Of a DNA stretch of 64,000 bases, positions 11,535 through 21,989 are shown piece by piece. The stretch lies in assembly GCF_000237925.1 (NCBI RefSeq), contig NC_031496.1, forward strand, positions 23,472,851-23,536,850, given 5' to 3'. Positions within the stretch are counted from its first letter, which is position 1. The number at the start of each line of letters is the position of its first letter. The notes under the pieces were generated by a model that ran no database searches, had not been told where the DNA came from, and saw nothing but the letters and a program-made list of their open reading frames with translations. The position numbers and the translations under genes were made by a program. This DNA comes from Schistosoma mansoni (Eukaryota > Platyhelminthes > Trematoda > Strigeidida > Schistosomatidae).

Positions 11535-12239
11535 GTAAGATTTGACTTAATGTTGATCTGAAAATAATGAGAATGAATAAATGGAGAGATATCTTTTGTT
11601 CTATGATTTCAATTTGAAAGCTTTAACCCATATATATAATCGATGAGCTTTGTATCATGGATTGATTTTAACTCATCACCGTGCCTGATGGTTCTGAGTT
11701 CTATCCCTGGCGGTGGTCGTAAATACACACTGTTATATACTCCTGTCCAGTGCTTCGCGGTTACCAATAGTTGTATAGATACAGTCGATTTGTTATGCGA
11801 ACTATAAAATTCTTGTATTGGAGCTAATAAGTGCTGGACAGTTGTCTCATCTATGTATTGAACTCTTTAGCAGTGCCGAATCGCAACCCCACCAAAGATC
11901 GAACCAAAGGCCTTCAGATCTTGCTGTGAAAGCCACACCATCAGTGAGATTGTCAACTTCAGTCGTTGAATAGTATTTTCCGACCATTAATAATTGTCTA
12001 ACTAAAATTCGCCAATGACGTAATTTGCAAATTGAGTAGTATCCACGAACGTTCAATCGTTATTACAAAGTATGTGTTGATGAAACACGATTTTCTTTGT
12101 ATTAATTTTGAAAGTAGTAATTTTCGATTGACCACTATTTACTAATAGTCTGATGAACGAATTCTCTCATTTTACTGATTCAATTTACAATTACCTGTTA
12201 CTGTAAAACTAAATAAATCGATCTTTCTATGCGGAAATC

Positions 12240-12460
12240 GTCAAACTATATCACGAGGCAAGTTCTAACTTGGAATCCTCAAAGCAAAAGAGAAAAAGGA
12301 AGAATAAAGAATACACTACGCAAGAAAGTGGAGTCAGACATCAAAAGAATGAATAGAAATTAGAAACAACTGGAATGGAGGGTCCAGAACAGAATTGATT
12401 GGAGATTCTTAATCGGCGGCCAATGTCCCATGAGGTATAACAGGCGTAATTAATTAATGG
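12240..12460 (+). mobile_element. LINE-B fragment, extreme 3' part
   Basis: Sense piece of the C-terminal coding end, from the region equivalent to [13 protein letters not shown] through the [11 protein letters not shown] end (GGAGATTCTTAATCGGCGG), then a short TAAT-like tail. It is more diverged than the copies at 6240 and 10345 and is frame-broken. Confidence 0.75.
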
Positions 12461-12898
12461 AGAATTGGTGAACACTATTTTTTACGATCAAAAAGAAGTG
12501 GGGGCTAATTGTATAAAAAGCTAAATAAATAGTAGGGGTACCTTTTGAACATTGGTCATTCGATTAAAATAAACGTATTCAATTAAATTTACATGTTTAA
12601 TGGAACAAAAGTCATTTCTTTGCTTAGCTACTCTCACGTTTGCTTACCTTTTTCCTGTTATGTTCAAACCAATATCATGTCCACTAAAATGAGCACACTA
12701 AAATAAGCACGAATACTAATATTTACCTTTGATTATTACTGTAAATAGGTCAGATATTTTCAAGCAACATGATTATTAACTTGAATATTTTGTTTGTCAT
12801 TATGTTAATGCTGTCCGTGTATTTGTGTGATAAAGTTTCTTTTATTATTGTTTAGTTATCTTTGAACTATAAGCTAATTGAGTAGTTTGTATGCTTGA

Positions 12899-13239
12899 GA
12901 TAAGATGGTAGTTGGAGGTGGTTAACAGGAAACCCTGGACCCGGGTTTCGTGCTACTTGGAACTCGTCAGCAAGGTGTACCTGTAATCTTGAGGGAACTG
13001 GTGCTCCCTGACGGATTCGGTCTTGTGTCACTGAGCTTCACAGTCAGAGACGTTACCACTGAGCTATCCGGGCCGCGGCCGACCTCCTCTAGGACTGAGA
13101 TGTAATCATAATTGATTGATCACTGGGTGGTGATCAATGTCATGCGTGTCAAGTCCGTTTTAGGGCTGATCGAATGCTTTCGATCAAGTTGCAATGTGGC
13201 CATTAGTCTAGGTGGCTTGACACTGCGTGCACTATGTTG
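12899..13239 (-). mobile_element. HH-3: tRNA-headed hammerhead repeat, full unit
   Basis: Read on the minus strand, the unit has a clean A box TAGCTCAGTGG (near 13059-13069), a tRNA-like arm region, and a downstream hammerhead: core CUGACGA, stem II, GAAA, stem III ACCCGGGU and cleavage triplet GUC (about 12928-12985). Stem I pairs CCUUG with CAGGG. Stem II here has one mismatch relative to the GUGC/GCAC stem in the neighbouring copy. The 3' extension contains AATTGATTGATCAC with GTGATCAAT, a small inverted repeat. The unit repeats in direct orientation at 13240 with a period of about 341 bp. Confidence 0.75.
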
Positions 13240-13310
13240 AGATAAGATGATGGTTGGAGGAAACCCTGGACCCGGGTTTCGTGCTACTTGGCACTCGTCA
13301 GCAAGGTAAA
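13240..13310 (-). mobile_element. HH-3: second, partial tandem unit with intact ribozyme
   Basis: Direct repeat of the first 70 bp of the HH-3 unit. On the minus strand the hammerhead has core CUGACGA, stem II GUGC/GCAC with loop CAAGUA, GAAA, stem III ACCCGGGU and GUC, then CAGGGUUUCC. All conserved core positions are present. The copy is cut after the stem I 5' strand. Confidence 0.75.
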
Positions 13311-13486
13311 CATGAATCGTAAACATGAATGTAGAACTTGCTAGTAGAAGATCAAAGAATATACAGTTTCATTAGGGTTTTCCAACTAATTGAAAGTAAA
13401 ATGTCTACAAAACATTCTATTAGCTCTTATAGATCAACCATTTGTCTGAACTTTAATTTATGGAGTACTTCAATGTTGTTGACATC

Positions 13487-13993
13487 ATTTATTTATTTAA
13501 AAACTTAAACATTGGTACAAGGAGGCATCAAATAGATAGGCGCCACATAAATTATTCGATTTGTGTGAGGGCTGAGATATTGCCCGGGTGCTGAGACCGG
13601 AGCAATAGGTTTTTTAGGGGACCACACTCTGAGCTTTTAACCTAATGATGATCCACAACACAGTGAAGCAACTTAAGGAGATGCGGTTCCATGATAGCCG
13701 GTGACCAATGATTGATTCATACGCCATTGGTTCCTTCAGGGTACTGGAGCCCATGTACACCATTGGTTGGGAATCAGGGTTTTCCAACTCTCCTACGTGA
13801 ATCCTCCATACCCGGTTAAAGCTCTAGATATTCACTTTCCGTCCTCTCACTTTCGTGAACAACACCCTCGTCACGAGAAGACAGTAGGTAGGACTTCTTT
13901 GTTAGTGGTTGTATGCACGTGGCCACCTGAGAGGATTTGGAGAGGGAGAGATGACTCTCCCCACACTCGGCTGTACTAGGGCATTTGGGGGCA
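13487..13993 (-). mobile_element. RS retroposon
   Basis: Near full-length RS in reverse orientation, about 507 bp: TTTATTTATTT tail, the block shared with the LINE-A 3' end, the body, and the 5' end at GGGGGC (13987-13993). It is more diverged than the copies at 20455 and 54463. Frames at 13767-13979 and 13816-14073 are not genes. Confidence 0.8.
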
Positions 13994-14601
13994 TCGATAG
14001 ATTTTATTTGTGGAGCTTTACTAAAACTTGTGTTTAAATGACAGTATTGATACAATTTGCTCAAGATGCACATAAATCAGTAAAGACTGGTTGATTGCGG
14101 TGATTAACATAAGAATCCTTACAAATAACCTCGTAGCCTTTGAATATAGTAGTAGCTGTCTGTACTTTGTAGCTTACTGGACAACGCTTGGACGTCCAAT
14201 GTAGTAGGTACTGAGATTGAATATCAGCCTTTACGTCAATACTGATGACTCAGGAACATCCAAGGGACGAGTGGCAAATACGGTAAAATACTCGTACTGG
14301 ATTCCATTACTAATCATAGGTTGATATTAATAAATCGTTTGATTGTGAAGAAACTGGGTACTATCATACGATTCTCTACATTGAGTAAATCAGCTAACTA
14401 ACATTATTGTAAGCTCAAAAACATAGCTGTATCGACCCATACTATCAGGCTACGTAATCACAATATGAGAAGTACTTATTTAGATGTATAGCAAAAAGAT
14501 CGAAATGATTTTAATGTCTATGGTAATACAAACAATCTAAATATGGAAAACATGGTTCACAAAGAAGATAAAAGAAATAATATATGTAGATTATTATTGA
14601 T

Positions 14602-14801
14602 ATCAGAAGGGTTTTTTTGTGGAGATTTAGTATTTTCATAGTTGAAAGCATGAGTCAATTGAAGCTAGACCACCAAGGAAAACCTGGAAGCACTGGATTG
14701 CCGTTTCGTAATATTGCGTGACTCCTCATCAGTGCGCATCCACGACCTCGCCTCACGAGATTCGAACCCAGGACCTACCAGTCTCGCGCCAGAGCACTTA
14801 T
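14602..14801 (-). mobile_element. HH-2 repeat
   Basis: Antisense copy from the 3' terminal TCAGAAGGG block through the hammerhead region and the B box (GATTCGAACCC) to part of the A-box side. The ribozyme core region is altered (stem II sequence TATTGCG), so it is probably inactive. Confidence 0.85.
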
Positions 14802-15595
14802 TTATTTATCTACAGAATGACTAGTATCAATTGACAAACTGTAGTATCTATATAGCTTTTGTAAGTGACAATCTATTCAACACCACATAAGTTAAATAAT
14901 CTCTAAAAACCCTTTACACTAAAACTAATATGACTCTGCGACAACGACAACAACAACAACAACTTGAGTTTTGATTATTTAACTGAATTTTAATAATTTA
15001 GCTCGAAGCAATCTCATCTTTAGTTCTTATCTCTCTTTCTCCCACATTTCTCTCTCTCTCTCTCGCTTTATTCCCTTCTTAGCATTACATATGTTTAATA
15101 CACGACTAACATGTTTTCTCAGTTGAATAATCACTACGACAACACCTGCTTTCTGCTATGTTTTCTTTTCTGTTTTGGTTCTTAGGATACTTTTGATGAA
15201 TAAATAGATATTCTATTTATTTTGTTTTATTTACTAACCAAGTTTATATATTTATATCCTATGGGATATCTAGATTCATGTATATACATATATGCGTACA
15301 CATTCACCCCATCTATTTGTTGATCATCACTGACTTGAATTGTTTGATTACTTCAATCGGTCAATCTTACAGGGTATCCCACAATAGTATGTTGCATACA
15401 TATACAGGAATACGGATATTTTGTATATACTTTCACAATTATATTATGATTAGAGTTTATGGTATGTTGTTTTATTTTTCTAAAAACAGAAAGGAAACCC
15501 CTCCCCGTAAATATAGTAACCTATTGTGTAATCATTTTTTGTATTTGCGTAGTTAATCATTCATTAGAAATGACCAAATCAAAATCAACATAATA

Positions 15596-15788
15596 ATGAG
15601 AAGGGGTTTTGGTGAAGATTTCAGTATTTTCATAGTTGAAATCATGAGTCAATTGAAGCTAGACCACTATGGAAAACCTGGAAGCACTGGACGGTTGTTC
15701 CGTCCTATTATGGGACTCCTCAGCAATGTGCATCCGCGATCCCGCCTCACGAGATTCGAACCCAGGATCTACCAGTCTCGCTCCAGAG
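15596..15788 (-). mobile_element. HH-2 repeat
   Basis: Antisense HH-2 with terminal GAAGGGG block, hammerhead at about 15690-15740 and B box GATTCGAACCC. The core CUGAGGA is kept but the GAAA strand reads GGAA, so activity is doubtful. The frame 15596-15871 is a chance opening across the repeat and the following TA array. Confidence 0.85.
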
Positions 15789-15821
15789 AAATGGTTATAT
15801 TGTTGTCAGAGGTTAATGATT

Positions 15822-15822
<1 letters not shown>

Positions 15823-15870
<48 letters not shown>
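15823..15870. repeat. (TA)n microsatellite
   Basis: About 24 TA units directly downstream of the HH-2 copy. Confidence 0.95.
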
Positions 15871-15871
<1 letters not shown>

Positions 15872-16324
15872 CTTAGCACTATCTTTGACTATGACACTCT
15901 AAGTGAAACACTTTTTTAGATCTAATAAGAGATATTCATTTGTTTAATATCGCAGATAGTCTAGGCGAAATGATACGTAAGTAAAATGAGGCGATTTTTC
16001 ATTTGATTTGGCAACTGATTGGTAACAAATGTCTTATTTGTCTTGTCTTCAGCGCTAATTGAATTTTATCGATCGTTTTGGAATGTAACTTCCTGTCTAG
16101 GCGGATTAACATCGTATATTACCATGTTTACACGTTAAGTGCTTGTAAGTAGTCATGGAGACGCAAATCTAAATGAAGTCTGAATATATTACTTTTTATA
16201 TGGTTTGTTTTCAGTCGGATTTGTATGAGTTAAAGTGAGCAGTTTTTCTAATTAGTTGATCAGTGATTTACTGAATAATCATAGACATACAATATCATAC
16301 AATTAATCGTCTATCATCATCATG

Positions 16325-16465
16325 GGTTCGAATTTAACGAGGCGGAATCGTTTATGCGCACCTCTGACGAGTCCTAAAATAGAAAGAAACGGCCATCCAG
16401 TGTTTCCAGGTTTTCCCTAGTGATACAGGTACAATTGACTCATGATTTCAACTATAAAATATATT
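16325..16465 (+). mobile_element. HH-2 repeat, 5'-truncated
   Basis: Sense copy starting in the B box (GGGTTCGAAT) and continuing through the hammerhead (core CTGACGA at about 16363) to the 3' ATTTCAACTATAAAAT region. Stem III ACGGCCAU is imperfect. Confidence 0.75.
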
Positions 16466-16555
16466 TTATTACATTTATCTCATAGGTTTCAATGATTTCA
16501 TTTGTCAACACATTTTATTGTTTTTTTCTTATCTCTTTTTCCTTTATTCTTATAG

Positions 16556-16770
16556 TCATTAATGAAAAAATGTCGGATCAACCAAAGGAAGGTGATTGTA
16601 ATGAAAAGTGGACAACATAAGTGAATTGTTCTTGTAACGTTACCATTTACTTGTATAGGGTTATGTATTTTACAATAAGAGATTGTATATTTAAATATAT
16701 AGAATTCATAATGTATGATGTTTATCTTAGTTAAATCTATTCTAAAATAAACGGCGTCCTGTTCAAATCT
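16556..16770 (+). CDS. Terminal coding exon with 3' UTR of a host gene
   Basis: A long pyrimidine tract (about 16520-16551, C/T-rich) ends in TTATAG, a strong splice acceptor. The following frame completes a split codon with TC and encodes INEKMSDQPKEGDCNEKWTT then a stop at 16618-16620. After the stop comes about 125 bp of AU-rich sequence with the polyadenylation signal AATAAA at 16746-16751. Cleavage would be expected near 16765. The peptide is short, hydrophilic and acidic with one cysteine. Small terminal exons of this sort occur in schistosome micro-exon genes, but I found no certain upstream exon, so that link is inference. Positions 16621-16770 are UTR. The product is unidentified. 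Confidence 0.5.
16746..16751 (+). terminator. AATAAA polyadenylation signal
   Basis: Canonical hexamer about 126 bp after the stop codon at 16618-16620, in keeping with the 3' end of the exon above. Confidence 0.5.
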
Positions 16771-17132
16771 TCCGCCACTTATTTTCAACTATACAAATAT
16801 TGTAATTGAACTATCTATTTCAAACTTGTTTGAACTGGTGAATTATTAAAGCTTATTATCTGTAGTCACGCGTTATTATAAAAAAAAACGGTTACGATTC
16901 ATTGTCATACTGAATATAGGAAAACTCATACAGAAACACTACAGTTTAAACATAGTTACGTTTCCTTATCTGTTCTTTGATAAAGTGAGAGACAAATATA
17001 TCCTGGAATTCAAGTACTTTATGCCTAGGATGAATGAAAAAAATAGTTGTATCAATTGAACTAATAGAAAACTTTCATGATTGAATTTATTTGGGAAATA
17101 CTGACTGTTAGAAGTACTTTAAGAATACGACT

Positions 17133-17260
17133 CCCAAGTGAGGAATCGTGGATGCGCATTGCTGAGGAGTTCCATAGTAGGACGAAACGACCGTCCATTG
17201 CTTCCAGGTTTTCCATGGTGGTATAGCTTTGATCGACTCATGAATTCAACTATTAAATTA
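17133..17260 (+). mobile_element. HH-2 repeat, 5'-truncated, ribozyme largely intact
   Basis: Sense copy starting next to the B box. The hammerhead reads GCAUUG, CUGAGGA, stem II GUUCC/GGAC, GAAA, ACGACCGUC, then CAUUGC. All core positions are kept, with one mismatch in stem I. The 3' end carries the family TCAATTGACTCATGA-type block. Confidence 0.8.
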
Positions 17261-17269
17261 AATAAAAAT

Positions 17270-17722
17270 GTATATTTTGGTGACCCGAGATTGGACTCCA
17301 GATAAATCGCTTGCTGGTTGTTATCGAAATATACATATCACCAATCCTCGTATATAATCATCAACTTAAGTCGCGTTGGTGAAGAACGCAATTAAATAAA
17401 TCAAATACGGAATGAAGTTTTGAATACGTATATTTCGTACAATTGTTGATTGGGAAGCGGAACAAAATGCGTAATGGAGAAACTGCGTGAGCAAACTGAA
17501 TTTAAACAATCGTTATTCAATATTTATAGTGAGACAAAAATAAGTTACAGACATGAGATGAGTAAGATAAGAAATGCACACAGACACGCTTTCATAAAAG
17601 CAGTGAAGGTTGATAAGCGAATAAGTGACAAGATGAAAATGTGACTTGAGGAGAATGAATAGATTGATCTATTCAGAAGGTAGAATAACCTTTTCGAGCT
17701 TGACATAGGGCCAGCCCCTACA
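17270..17722 (-). mobile_element. Rep-D: long dispersed repeat, LTR-like
   Basis: About 450 bp shared with 23694-24182 and, in the opposite orientation, with 41690-42150. On the minus strand it begins TGTAGGGGCTGGCC and contains a TATA-like CTATAAATA. TG and CA ends suggest an LTR, but I could not fit a target duplication, so the class is open. The 64-residue frame 17450-17644 lies inside the repeat and has no recognised domain. Confidence 0.5.
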
Positions 17723-18159
17723 GTATTAAAGAGTTATCCATTTTGATATTGCACGATCGATGTAGAGTATTCTTTTCTACTTCAAAACATATAGTATTGA
17801 TTTAAGTAATAATTCTTATTCTTATTAAACCATTCAACAAAATAATCATCTAGTTTCTTGTACATTTACTTCAACATGGATTCCGAATGTTGAAGTAATG
17901 AGATGTATTGATATCTAGAGATTTCAGCATGTCTATTGGTTTTCATGGGTTATTATCAAATTTACGATCTCGATATTGTATAAATATCTATATAGAGCGT
18001 GATTAATTTGAGTATGAACTTAGTCGCGCTAGAGACTCTTTTCGAATTGTTTTCATAGGCACAAATCATTTTATAGGAAGTTTATCATCCCTTACAAAGT
18101 CTACATCAGCAAGTTTGCTGAGGGATTGCAAAGATCAAATTATAGTAGAATCATCGTTT

Positions 18160-18215
18160 TAAGCAAAGATGGATAGTGGCTAGCAGTGAAATCCAGGACG
18201 CGCGTTTCGTCCTGG
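18160..18215 (-). mobile_element. HH-1 fragment
   Basis: Antisense piece of about 55 bp: TAAGCAAAGATGGATAG block, stem I 3' strand and stem III (ACGCGCGT), ending at the GAAA strand. It is a truncated ribozyme half. Confidence 0.75.
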
Positions 18216-18759
18216 ACCATCGTTTTCACCATATTGCGATCAAAAGTTATCCATTTCATGTAATGTAAGATGAAATACACTCATTTTTCGAATTTCACCT
18301 ACAATCTGAAAAGTGATTTTCTATCTATTCTGATCGGCTCGTTTCCATACAATACTGAAAATTATTTCTCCATGGAAACAATACGATTTTAGCTGTTACA
18401 TATTTTCATATCTTATTCGTTGAGATATATGGCGCTATGATTATATCAAATGATATGTAAAGTATGAACATTGATTATTCAGTTTGTAATAGTTTAGGTA
18501 GAATTTGGAATAAACCAAGCTTTAGAATATATTGAAACTACAAAGATTGATTTTGAAAGTGATTTTAGAGTACAGTAATTATATCATCTTATTGAATAGA
18601 AAAGTAGATAACCAATAACCGGGTATAAAGAAATGAAACATCAACAACATCGAATGACTTAAGATAGGTCGTTGAAATAATGTGATCAATGGACAACTGT
18701 TTGTTTTGTTCAAAGTTAGGACTCCTCAGAATTGTCCACTTTTGAATCAACCAGCATTC

Positions 18760-19278
18760 TGTTATATCCCGTGAAGATTTATGAATGGTAACTTTGAGAA
18801 CTATGTGTGGACCAATATGATATGCATATTTCCTATTGTAGAATTGTTAAGTAACTAAACTATTCATATTCATGTTCCTTTTATTATAAGCTTTATTTTG
18901 ACCCATAGACTATAACTATACGATTTGCCGTTCTTGAGTTATCCCTAGTCTATTAATTACTGTTCCCCCTATTCACAGCCACATTTGGCCAAATCTTGTA
19001 CAAATGTTATTTTCTATTTTATGGTACGATGTGGTCAGTTTGTTTGGTATATAAACCCAGTATGTTTGTGAATAATGATTCATATTGCACAGGCTGTTAT
19101 TGGTGTTCTGGACTTAACTGGTTGGGCTAGGCAGAAGCAGGACTGATAAGTACTCAAGACTGCTCATACGCGTTTTCGAGTATCATTGGTCTGATCGATA
19201 ATTCACTGTTCTCTCATTGGCGGGGATCATCATGTTATATATTAGCTGGGTATCCAGACAGGCACAATTGATATAACA
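18760..19278 (+). mobile_element. LTR-1 solo LTR
   Basis: 519-bp solo LTR with TGTTATATC at the start and GATATAACA at the end. It is flanked by the 5-bp target duplication CATTC (18755-18759 and 19279-19283). A TATA-like GGTATATAAA lies at about 19048. It has no internal region. Three more copies lie at 26744, 58424 and 62900. The parent LTR retrotransposon family was not identified. Confidence 0.85.
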
Positions 19279-19539
19279 CATTCTTAAGCAAACTTTTCAT
19301 TTCTCATATTGTGGTTGTTTAATTTAGAGTTGTAATCTATTAGTTCACATGTAAAAATTTCATTTGTTCGTGACGTAGAATGATATTATTCCTAACTGTT
19401 AGGAGATTACTTTCCACCTCCTCAACACTGTTGAACTATACCAGTCACGGTTTTTCATTGGAACTTTTCATATTTTGTAATCATACACTAATGGATTGTT
19501 ATTTAAATCATACATTTTTAATTGAGCAATTCATTTCAC

Positions 19540-19730
19540 AGTTGAAAGCATGAGTCAATTGAAGCTAGACCACCATGGAAATCCTGAAAGCACTGGACGG
19601 CCGTTTCGTCCTATTATGGGACTCCTCAGCAGTGCGCATCCACGATCCCGCCTCACGAGATTCGAACCCAGGACCTACCAGTCTCACGCCAGAGCACTTG
19701 ACCACTGAGCCGGCGTCCAATGGCGTTTAT
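19540..19730 (-). mobile_element. HH-2 repeat with intact hammerhead
   Basis: Antisense copy containing the best-preserved HH-2 ribozyme (about 19583-19640). On the minus strand it has stem I GCACUG, core CUGAGGA, stem II GUCC/GGAC with loop CAUAAUA, GAAA, stem III ACGGCCGU, cleavage triplet GUC, then stem I CAGUGC. The B box GATTCGAACCC and part of the A box follow before the repeat stops near GGCGTCCAATGG. Confidence 0.9.
19587..19640 (-). ncRNA. Hammerhead ribozyme (HH-2 type), intact core
   Basis: All universal positions are visible: CUGANGA (N7 is G, a freely variable position), GAAA, and the NUH cleavage triplet GUC. Stem I is a perfect 6-bp helix and stem II has 4 GC-rich pairs. Stem III is a tiny self-complementary ACGGCCGU. 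As in Sm-alpha hammerheads, such a short stem III may work better in dimers or multimers. Activity is inferred, not shown. Confidence 0.75.
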
Positions 19731-20454
19731 GTTCATTTTGGGAGCTTCTAACAAATTAATTGGAAAATATAAACTAGTTTCATTTAAGATTCATTATAAA
19801 ATAAATATATAAATTGCCTTAGAACCATCTTAAGTTTATCTTTGTTTGTATTTCACTTATTTAATGAATAAATAAACAAGTAAATGATAAAATAAAACCG
19901 AATTCTGTATTGAGTTTGTGGTGGGCGCTATTCGTAGGATTACCTGTGGCAGAACATGGGGTTGAATGGAGAAAATAGTTTCAGTACATCAAAATCATAA
20001 CGTTAACAGTACACTTGAAGACTAGACGAGAATACAGTTCAGACTGCAGAATACACTAGGAGACCATGTATACGCATTATATAATGAAAAAACCCAAATT
20101 GGTTTCTTACGTACTGCACCCTGGCACCAATCTTAAACATTGATTGACAACTGAGTAAAGACCAGCGGTAGAGTGATGCTAACTGTTCCGACTGAGACAT
20201 TATGTGATATTTGTTCGGATCTCACCAATATTCAGATTTTGTGATGCTATAGGAAGGACAACACGTTGGTTCATTCGAGCTTTGAATGATTGTAATAAAT
20301 ATATATCCTGAAAATAATTATAGAACTCATGTCCGTTTACAGGCCCGATCAGCTGGATAAACACAACGTTATGTGTTAAAAGTCAATATATGATTTTAGA
20401 TTTTTCGGATTGTAATTATTCAAAAAAGATACTAAGGTAACCAGAGACATTTAT

Positions 20455-20974
20455 TTATTTGAACACATAAATATTGGTACAAGGGGGTACCAGATATATA
20501 TGTTCCATACAAAATATTGTCATTTCATTTAATTGTGTGAGGGCTATGATACTGCCCAGGTGCCCAGACCGAAGCAGGTGGTTTTCTAAGGGGACCACAC
20601 CCCAAGCCTTTGACCTGAAGGTCTAGTCCACAAGGTAGTGGAGCATCATGAGGAGATGCAGTCCCATGGTAGTCGGTGACCAACGATAGGTTCATACGCC
20701 GTTTGTCCTCTCAGGATACTGGAGCCTATGTGCACCATTGGTTCGGAATCAGGGTTTCTCAACTCCCCCCGGTGGACTTTCTGTGTTCATCAACCCGGTT
20801 AAAGCGCCGGACACTCGCTTTTCGTCCTCTCAATTTTGTAAACAACAGTAATGCCACAAGAAGGCAGTGAGTAGGACTTTCCTGGAAAAGGCTATATACG
20901 CGTGGCCATATGAGGGCATTTTGAGAGGGAGCGTGGACTCTCCCCACTCTGGGCCGTACCACGGCATTTGAGAG
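20455..20974 (-). mobile_element. RS retroposon, full-length with target duplication
   Basis: About 520-bp RS copy in reverse orientation flanked by a 13-bp direct repeat CAGAGACATTTAT (20442-20454 and 20975-20987). The tail is TTTATTT-type on the plus strand. The ends are therefore fixed: 5' end at the GCTCTCAAATGCC side, 3' end at the TAAA tail. The last ~70 bp before the tail match LINE-A. It has no coding capacity; the frames at 20676-20870 and 20759-20983 are chance. Confidence 0.9.
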
Positions 20975-21230
20975 CAGAGACATTTATGATTAGATAACAT
21001 AGCTAGAAAGATTCATTTACATCTTCATTGTCTAATGTAATGTTAAAATAGCATACAAATATTAATGTAGCTTAATAAAGAGTCTTCTTTCTTAAATCCA
21101 AGTCACGAATACTTTAGTAGGTGAATAGATGAAATTTGATCTTTCTGTAATCCAGTCATACATGAAAGCAAAAAGTTAAGATATCAATTTGTTTTCTAAG
21201 TTAAACATATATTTCATGTTGTTTAATATG

Positions 21231-21634
21231 ATAAGCAAAGATGGATAGTTACTAGCAGTGGAATCTAAGACGCGCGTTTCGTCCCATTTGGGACTCCTCA
21301 GCTGGATGTATTTGCATTTCAGAGTTGATGTTCACTCTGGGCCGAGTGGATAATGCAATGGCATTTGAAGGGAAAGGTACTGGGTTCCAGTCCCAGAGTG
21401 AACACCAAATCTGAGATGCAGGTACATCCAACTGACGAGTCCCAAATAGGACGAAACGCACGTCCTGGATTTCACTGCTAGCCACTATCCATCTTTGCTT
21501 ACAATCCTTGTGAATTAGGGCTATATCGAGGCAATACGCAAAGTATGCACATATGACAATCAGTGACTAACCAGTTGTAGTCCCAACACATAGATGGGAA
21601 GATTCAAACAAACAATACTAAGTGAATTTTAATG
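21231..21634. mobile_element. HH-1 inverted dimer (head-to-head)
   Basis: The antisense arm 21231-21335 (CCATC side, hammerhead, up to GTTCACTCTGGG) joins directly at about 21336 to a sense arm 21336-21634 (A-box end CCGAGTGG, B box, hammerhead, 3' unit to AATACTAAGTG). Both hammerheads keep the core: minus CUGAGGA with stem II GUCCC/GGGAC, and plus CUGACGA with GUCC/GGAC, ACGCACGU and GUC. The two arms could fold into one long hairpin. Confidence 0.85.
21425..21478 (+). ncRNA. Hammerhead ribozyme (HH-1/Sm-alpha type)
   Basis: Core CTGACGA at 21432-21438, GAAA in the stem II-III junction, stem III ACGCACGU and triplet GUC before CTGGAT. Stem I has one closing mismatch (A opposite C). It matches the known schistosome Sm-alpha hammerhead layout almost base for base. 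Confidence 0.7.
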
Positions 21635-21989
21635 GATAGCTTGATACATTTTGGAAGGCAATCTAACTGATTAATAACAAATAAGTTTTGGAATCAGCTG
21701 ATTCTTCAAATAAATGTAATCTATCATTGAAATCAATCAGATGGTAATTAAATTAATGGCGGTAACTTTGTTTAGATAAATTTGGTTCAAATCAGTTTTG
21801 TAAGTTCTCACGTGGTTTGATTAAAGTAAAACTAATAAGTATGGTACAGGGAGAATTTGAAATACTAGAGAAGTGAAAGATTTCAACAAGCTTTGACTCT
21901 TCAAACCCTGAGAAAAACAGATAGTCAACATATAAAGAGAATCTCCATTGTCAAAAAACAAATAGTATTTACAGGTGGTTTTAGGACTT

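Noticed and set aside
15193-15215. Strong pyrimidine tract plus CTTAG followed by a five-codon frame and stop
   Set aside because: Good acceptor look, but no polyadenylation signal at normal distance and no partner exon. Too short to claim.
16215-16234. Possible 20-nt micro-exon between TTTTCAG and GTGAGC
   Set aside because: Only phase 0 avoids an in-frame stop. In that phase it leaves two bases, and the terminal exon at 16556 needs one. No other support.
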